Positions 59,650-64,000 of a stretch of 64,000 bases of DNA are shown piece by piece. Numbering within the stretch: position 1 is the first letter of the stretch; each line of letters begins with the position of its first letter. The stretch lies in contig JBEIHF010000002.1 in the NCBI GenBank assembly GCA_040381535.1, positions 1 to 64,000 on the forward strand, in the 5' to 3' direction. The DNA comes from Micavibrio_A sp040381535. GTDB taxonomy: Bacteria > Pseudomonadota > Alphaproteobacteria > Micavibrionales > Micavibrionaceae. The position numbers were made by a program, and so were the translations under genes. The notes under the pieces were generated by a model. The model worked only from the letters and a program-made list of their open reading frames with translations. It searched no databases and was not told the origin of the DNA.

Positions 59650-60302
59650 GGGGAGATTTTAACGCCGAGCGGATCTTCCTGAGTTTTTTTCGGCGCAGGA
59701 ACGATGGCACTTCTTTGGACTGGATCCATGCAAACATTGTTCGCATAGGTTTTCAGGGCCTGAACATAGGCGGGTGCGGGTACCGGTTTCTTTTTGAATT
59801 CCTTGGCTGTGGTAATGGCCACGCACTCACAAAATTCCTTATTGTCTTCTGCCGTTTCATTCATTCTTGAAGAGGATTTCATGCAATTTATCAGCGTGCT
59901 GATGCCAATCATAGGTATGTTGGCGCAACTTGGTTCGGGCGATTTCAAAACCTTATCCATTAGGAATATCATTGTGGGTACGGGCCCCACTCTTTCGCGC
60001 ATTTGCAGGAACGAGCCGCTGACGCATTCGCAGCTGTAATATTTCTTTTGATAGCCGTTTTCGCTACATGACTTGTAAACTTCCTGCGCTTCGGCTTCGA
60101 GCTGCTCTTTCGTCGTGCGTATTTCTAGCGGCAAAGAATTCCAGTCGAAAGGCGTTTCGGGAAGTCCGTCATCGGACGGCCTGTCGGGAATAACGCCTTT
60201 GGGCGTTCCGACTTGCGGAACCTGCGACGGTTCGTTCTGCGCGAAGGCGGGTAGGGGTAGGGCGGTCAGGACCAAAAGGGCGAAAAGAGCAATACGGTTC
60301 AT
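59646..60302 (-). CDS. Secreted protein with two four-cysteine modules
   Basis: A 218-residue protein with a signal peptide (cleavage after AFAQ, about residue 22) and a Pro-rich linker to about residue 60. It holds exactly eight mature Cys in two similar sets: 79, 91, 93, 126 and 140, 158, 160, 191. Each set contains C-E-C-V (SCECVSG and EFCECVAI), implying an internal duplication. The family is not recognised; the Cys layout suggests disulfides or metal binding in the periplasm. The start has no clear ribosome site. Confidence 0.7.
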   Translation of the reverse strand: MNRIALFALLVLTALPLPAFAQNEPSQVPQVGTPKGVIPDRPSDDGLPETPFDWNSLPLEIRTTKEQLEAEAQEVYKSCSENGYQKKYYSCECVSGSFLQMRERVGPVPTMIFLMDKVLKSPEPSCANIPMIGISTLINCMKSSSRMNETAEDNKEFCECVAITTAKEFKKKPVPAPAYVQALKTYANNVCMDPVQRSAIVPAPKKTQEDPLGVKISP

Positions 60303-60335
60303 GCTTTGACTCTACCATATTTTATAGAACCGCGT

Positions 60336-60375
60336 AAAAAAACAGCCCGCCAAGATCATGGGAGGGGCTGTTTTG
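60336..60375 (-). terminator. Rho-independent terminator after the HTH/coiled-coil gene
   Basis: On the - strand AACAGCCC pairs with GGGCTGTT around a loop of about 16-20 bases that can extend the stem, followed by a run of T. It closes the SapC-HTH transcript before the convergent-free gap upstream of the gene at 59646-60302. Confidence 0.75.
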
Positions 60376-60397
60376 TTGGATTCTATGAAAAAGAAAC

Positions 60398-60985
60398 TTA
60401 GGCTGCCTTGCCGCCGCGGATTTTGTTCCAGAGGCCCTGAAAGTTCATGGATTCCTTGGAAATATCCGCCATGCCTGTGTCCGTAGCCACGTTTTCGTTC
60501 TGACCCTTCATGCGTTTCATGCGGTCTTCGAGAACTTTTTGTTTAGCCTGACGCGCGCGTTCTTCGCGGCTTCTCAATTCTTCTTTCAGCTCTTCGGCCT
60601 GTTTCTGGCTGTACTGGCTGGTGATCAAAATCTGCTGCGATTGTTTTTGCCACAGATCGCGTTGGCCGCGCATGTCTTCGAGTTGTTCGCGCAACATTTC
60701 GATTTGTTCTTCGAGGCCGCGCGTACGCATTTTCAGACGTTCGATTTCCAGCATGTCCGCCGCGCGCTGCAATTCGTTTTGCGGCGTGGTTTCCTGAGCA
60801 GACGGAGCCGTGCCCGCGCCTTGGGGCAGGAGGCCGAACACGCGGTCGAGTTCGGAAGCGTCGATCAGTCGGCGGCCGTTGCCGTCGATTTCAAAGGACA
60901 GCTTGCCGCTGTTCATCGAACGCTGGATGGTGGATTTGGAACGTCCCGTCAATTCTGCTGCGCGTTGCGCACCGACTTTTGCCAT
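60398..60985 (-). CDS. DNA-binding (wHTH) protein with long coiled coil
   Basis: A 195-residue protein. Residues 1-50 (VGAQRAAELTGRSKSTIQRSMNSGKLSFE, then GRRLIDASELDRVFG) match the MerR/excisionase-like winged helix seen in KfrA-like plasmid proteins and phage regulators. Residues ~65-165 are a continuous coiled coil (LQRAADMLEIERLKMRTRGLEEQIEMLREQLEDMRGQ). Chromosomal examples may be domesticated. The start at 60985 is preferred over 60991, as GAGGA lies eight bases away. It follows the SapC-family gene after 31 bases. Confidence 0.75.
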   Translation of the reverse strand: MAKVGAQRAAELTGRSKSTIQRSMNSGKLSFEIDGNGRRLIDASELDRVFGLLPQGAGTAPSAQETTPQNELQRAADMLEIERLKMRTRGLEEQIEMLREQLEDMRGQRDLWQKQSQQILITSQYSQKQAEELKEELRSREERARQAKQKVLEDRMKRMKGQNENVATDTGMADISKESMNFQGLWNKIRGGKAA

Positions 60986-61016
60986 GTTCATGGTCCTCTT
61001 CTAATTTCCCTATTGC

Positions 61017-61793
61017 TTAATTATTTTCCATACGCTGGTTCAACAGCTTCGTCAATCTTTGCCATTGGGCGCCCGAAAAAAGATGTGCGTAAATGAACGG
61101 CAACCAGCCTTTTTTGCGCCATTCGAGGAAGGTTTTGTCATCCAGATCAGCGAGTTTCGCCTCATCCACGATGCGGAAACCGGAGAAATTAATTTTCTTG
61201 GTAGGCCCGACGGCGATTTCAGCCTGACGTTGCACGAGAACACCGGAATCGGCGAGCGCTTTGCCGAACTCGATCGTGTGCTTGGCGGCTGCGTGGTACG
61301 ACTTGCAGAATTCCAGCGCGTTGTTGGCGAGCGCGGTTGGCTTACCGTCTTCAAAGAATTTCTGTTCGCCGTTTTCTTCCGTCACGGAGCTATCGAGGTC
61401 AATGCACAGTGACAATTGATCGTTACCAGGCATTTCGGAGAAGATAAAAGGATAGCGGCGGATATAGGCGGGAATGTATGTGTCTGCTTCCCATTCGCCT
61501 TTTTCGTTCAGGAAAAGATTTTCATTGTCGCGCAGACCCATGATGGCGACGGGCGTGCCCGAACCATCCGGTGAAAACGCGATCGGGTAGAAATGACAGA
61601 CTTGCGGCATTTCTATCAGGTTGACCGGAACGGCGTTCACACCTTTGGTGAAGTTCAGGCCGAAATTTTTCTTCAGCGCCACTTTCTCGTGAATTTTGGC
61701 ATCCAGCGGCGTCGGTTTTTTGTAGAAAAGTGGCATCATGCCTGCTTGGGGTTCTTCTTTTTTATCGGCGGCGGGGGAAGGATTTTTTGCCAT
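61017..61793 (-). CDS. SapC-family protein
   Basis: 258 residues from ATG 61793, chosen because AGAGG lies just upstream; a longer frame begins at 61850. After a Lys/Ala/Glu-rich start, the core shows FTKGVNAVPVNLIEMPQVCHFYPIAFSPDG, WEADTYIPAYIRRYPFIF and LSLCIDLDSS, which is the SapC pattern. The C-terminal third (about 170-258) has the family's DLDDKTFLEWRKKGWLPFIYAHLFS. The role is poorly known; the name comes from a Campylobacter surface-array locus. It is the likely operon partner of the HTH gene. Confidence 0.8.
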   Translation of the reverse strand: MAKNPSPAADKKEEPQAGMMPLFYKKPTPLDAKIHEKVALKKNFGLNFTKGVNAVPVNLIEMPQVCHFYPIAFSPDGSGTPVAIMGLRDNENLFLNEKGEWEADTYIPAYIRRYPFIFSEMPGNDQLSLCIDLDSSVTEENGEQKFFEDGKPTALANNALEFCKSYHAAAKHTIEFGKALADSGVLVQRQAEIAVGPTKKINFSGFRIVDEAKLADLDDKTFLEWRKKGWLPFIYAHLFSGAQWQRLTKLLNQRMENN

Positions 61794-62012
61794 AAGGGCC
61801 TCTTCTCTGTCAGAAACGGATTCATAGTAGAGGCTCGTTATACCAGCCATCCTTTATGGACAAAAGCCTGAAAGCTTCAAAACTTCGAAAATTACCAAAT
61901 TTTTTCATAATTACATGCGGAAAGGCGAAAAACCGCCATTTCTTTCTTTTTTGCGCCTCGAAAATCCGTTAGGTTCGGGCGGTAAGAATATAAAACAAAA
62001 CGGGAGGAAAAC

Positions 62013-63356
62013 ATGCGGATCTGTGTCGTGGGAACGGGCTATGTAGGATTGGTATCCGGAAGCTGTTTCGCCGAATTCGGAACCGATGTGACCTGCGTCG
62101 ACAAAGACGAAGCGAAAATCGTAGGCCTCAAGAAGGGCATCATACCCATCTATGAGCCGGGCCTCGAAGACCTCGTCGAAAAACAAGTCAAAGCGGGCCG
62201 TCTTACATTCTCCACCAATTTGAAAGAAGCGTTGAAAGGCGCGGACGCGGTTTTCATCGCGGTCGGTACACCGACGCGCAAAACAGATGGTCACGCCGAT
62301 CTGACTTATGTTTTTGAAGCGGCCAAAGAAATCATCCGTAATGTCGTAGGACATACTGTCCTCGTTACAAAATCCACCGTGCCCGTTGGCACCGCCCGCG
62401 AGATTGAAAAAATAGTCAAAGCCGAAGGCCGCGAAAAAGATATTGATGTTTGTTCGAACCCTGAATTTTTGCGCGAAGGTGCGGCTATCACCGATTTCAT
62501 GCGCCCCGACCGCGTCGTCGTCGGTGTTTCTTCGAAGCGTGCCGAGGAAGTGATGCGCGCATTATACCGTCCGCTCTACCTCAACGAAACGCCTGTCGTT
62601 ATTACGACGCCAGAAACATCCGAGATCATCAAATACGCGGCGAACGCGTTTCTTGCCACCAAAATTACGTTCATCAACGAGATCGCGAATTTGTGCGAAG
62701 CGGCCGGCGGCAATGTCCAGCACGTGGCAAAAGCCATGGGCATGGACGGCCGCATCGGCGGAAAATTTTTGAACGCCGGCCCGGGTTACGGCGGCTCATG
62801 CTTTCCCAAAGACACGCTGGCATTGACCTTAACGGGCCGCCAATTCGGCACGCCGCAAAAACTGGTCGAGGCAGTGGTTGAAGTCAACGCCGATAGACAA
62901 CAGCAAATGGCGCAGAAAATCGTCGCGGCCTGTGGCGGCAATGTCAAAGGCCTGAACATCGGCATTCTGGGTGTAGCGTTCAAACCTAACACAGACGATG
63001 TGCGCGATGCGCCGTCTTTGGTTATCATCCCGATCCTGCAACAACTTGGCGCTACCGTCACCGCGAACGACCCGATCGCGATGGAGCAGGCGCAAAAAGT
63101 TTTGAAAAACGTGAAATGGGTCGATGATCCGTATGCGGTGGCCAAAGGTGCGGATGCACTCGTCATCATCACCGAGTGGAACGAATATCGCGCGCTCGAT
63201 CTGGAACGCATCGCGGGCGAGATGAAACAAAAACGCCTGATCGATTTGCGCAACATTTATAAAGTGTCGGAAGTTGAGCCGCACGGATTCCAGTATGTAT
63301 CCATTGGCCGCCCCGAAGTTACGACTTCTGCCGCAAAAAAATTACGCGCCGTTTAA
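62013..63356 (+). CDS. udg: UDP-glucose 6-dehydrogenase
   Basis: Oxidises UDP-glucose to UDP-glucuronate for surface polysaccharide or lipid A sugars. The 447-residue protein has the NAD-binding GTGYVGLVSG (residues 7-16), YEPGLEDLV near 47-55, catalytic Lys207 and Asn211 region (EIIKYAANAF), and the nucleophile Cys263 in YGGSCFPKD. A strong GGGAGG lies six bases before the ATG. The next gene overlaps its stop by one base. Confidence 0.96.
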   Translation: MRICVVGTGYVGLVSGSCFAEFGTDVTCVDKDEAKIVGLKKGIIPIYEPGLEDLVEKQVKAGRLTFSTNLKEALKGADAVFIAVGTPTRKTDGHADLTYVFEAAKEIIRNVVGHTVLVTKSTVPVGTAREIEKIVKAEGREKDIDVCSNPEFLREGAAITDFMRPDRVVVGVSSKRAEEVMRALYRPLYLNETPVVITTPETSEIIKYAANAFLATKITFINEIANLCEAAGGNVQHVAKAMGMDGRIGGKFLNAGPGYGGSCFPKDTLALTLTGRQFGTPQKLVEAVVEVNADRQQQMAQKIVAACGGNVKGLNIGILGVAFKPNTDDVRDAPSLVIIPILQQLGATVTANDPIAMEQAQKVLKNVKWVDDPYAVAKGADALVIITEWNEYRALDLERIAGEMKQKRLIDLRNIYKVSEVEPHGFQYVSIGRPEVTTSAAKKLRAV

Positions 63357-64000
63357 TGAGCAAGCTCCTCTTCCATCTTCCGGCGTTATGCAACATCGTC
63401 AAACGCGTTGCTGTTGAAGCCGGTGAAATCACGCTCGATTATTTCGAAGAGGGCATGCACATTGCCCACGACGATAAAAATGATGGATCGCCTATAACTG
63501 ATGCAGATCGTCGCGCCGAAGAATTTATCGCGAAAGAATTGCGTCTGGCCATCGCAGATATTCCCGTGGTAGGCGAAGAATCTGTATCGAACGGCGAAGT
63601 CAATGATGTGAAGGGCCATGAATATTTCTGGCTGGTCGATCCATTAGACGGAACCAAGGAATTCATCGAAGGAAGCCCCGATTTCACGGTCAATATCGCG
63701 CTTATCAAGAACAATGTGCCGATGCTGGGTGTGATTTACGCCCCAGCAAAGGGTGAAATGTTTTCGGCGTTCGGTGAGGGTACCGCATCACGCTGGACCG
63801 AAGAAACGGGCAAGGAAAAAGAGATCAGCGTGAGAAAACCCACGCGCCATGGATTGGTCGTCATTACGTCCCGCAACCGTGCACAGGACCAGATCGCAAA
63901 ATATCTGGAAGAACAGAAGGTCGAAAAAATCATCCGCCGCGCAAGCTCGCTGAAAATTTGCGCGGTCGCATCAGGCAAGGCGGATTTATATCCGGGTTTT
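63356..64000 (+). CDS. cysQ: CysQ-type 3'(2'),5'-bisphosphate nucleotidase (partial, 3' end cut off)
   Basis: The first 215 codons of a lithium-sensitive magnesium phosphatase that turns pAp into AMP during sulfate assimilation. Seen motifs are DGSPITDADRRAEE, GEESV, and WLVDPLDGTKEFI followed by FTVNIALI and MLGVIYAP, the CysQ version of the inositol monophosphatase fold. The start at 63356 overlaps the udg stop (TAATG). The C-terminal end, with its second metal-binding motif, lies outside the window. A general inositol phosphatase cannot be fully excluded. Confidence 0.9.
   Translation, partial: MSKLLFHLPALCNIVKRVAVEAGEITLDYFEEGMHIAHDDKNDGSPITDADRRAEEFIAKELRLAIADIPVVGEESVSNGEVNDVKGHEYFWLVDPLDGTKEFIEGSPDFTVNIALIKNNVPMLGVIYAPAKGEMFSAFGEGTASRWTEETGKEKEISVRKPTRHGLVVITSRNRAQDQIAKYLEEQKVEKIIRRASSLKICAVASGKADLYPGF

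Noticed and set aside
1..64000. CRISPR arrays, insertion sequences, prophage blocks and rRNA genes.
   Set aside because: No regularly spaced repeats, transposase or integrase motifs, phage structural genes or rRNA sequence were seen. The only RNA gene found is tRNA-Met.

Overview
The window is a stretch of an alphaproteobacterial chromosome. The evidence is a complete S10-spc-alpha ribosomal supercluster, followed by gene orders familiar in that class: a Do-type protease, rarA, crcB and an RluC-type gene; an ATP12-type F1-ATPase chaperone; and ileS-lspA-bamF-M16-M16. A MutL with an intact endonuclease motif fits the absence of MutH. Several non-catalytic families are also typical of Rhodospirillales or Micavibrio-like lineages, but the exact order cannot be fixed by reading alone.

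Layout. Bases 1-16373 hold the end of tuf and then 21 ribosomal protein genes from S10 to L15. A terminator and a membrane-protein gene on the opposite strand follow. The order then resumes with secY, adk, a strong promoter, S13, S11, rpoA and L17, ending in a second terminator. Bases 16431-23911 (+ strand) hold envelope protein quality control (Do-type protease), replication-fork repair (RarA), fluoride export (CrcB), rRNA pseudouridylation, an AsmA-like protein, the ATP12 chaperone, DNA repair (Tag) and a pirin. Bases 23912-41645 are almost all on the - strand: purN, mutL, a pentapeptide-repeat protein, pgi, an M16 protease pair, bamF, lspA, ileS, ribF, an AI-2E family transporter, tRNA-Met and mnmA. 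Bases 41899-43632 hold four small + strand genes, mostly of unknown function. Bases 43676-54902 hold a ferredoxin with a cysteine desulfurase, a hydrolase, peroxiredoxin, a giant AsmA-type protein, tyrS, anmK and the threonylcarbamoyl-AMP synthase. Bases 54915-61793 are accessory: secreted proteins of unknown function, a lytic transglycosylase, an acyl-CoA dehydrogenase, an HTH/coiled-coil protein with a SapC-family partner, and decayed genes. The window ends with UDP-glucose dehydrogenase and the start of a CysQ-type phosphatase.

The most striking item is a compact transcription unit on the - strand at 56116-55811. It has a near-consensus promoter (TTGACA-17-TATATT), a strong Shine-Dalgarno site, a 52-codon reading frame with no recognised relative, and a terminator-like hairpin. 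Other points of interest are Lys/Ala-rich tails on eight ribosomal proteins, a secreted protein built from two four-cysteine modules, two breaks in the usual ribosomal operon layout, promoters that appear to give leaderless mRNAs, and three pseudogenes (an ABC transporter tail, a VOC-family protein with two internal TAA codons, and a frameshifted acyltransferase).
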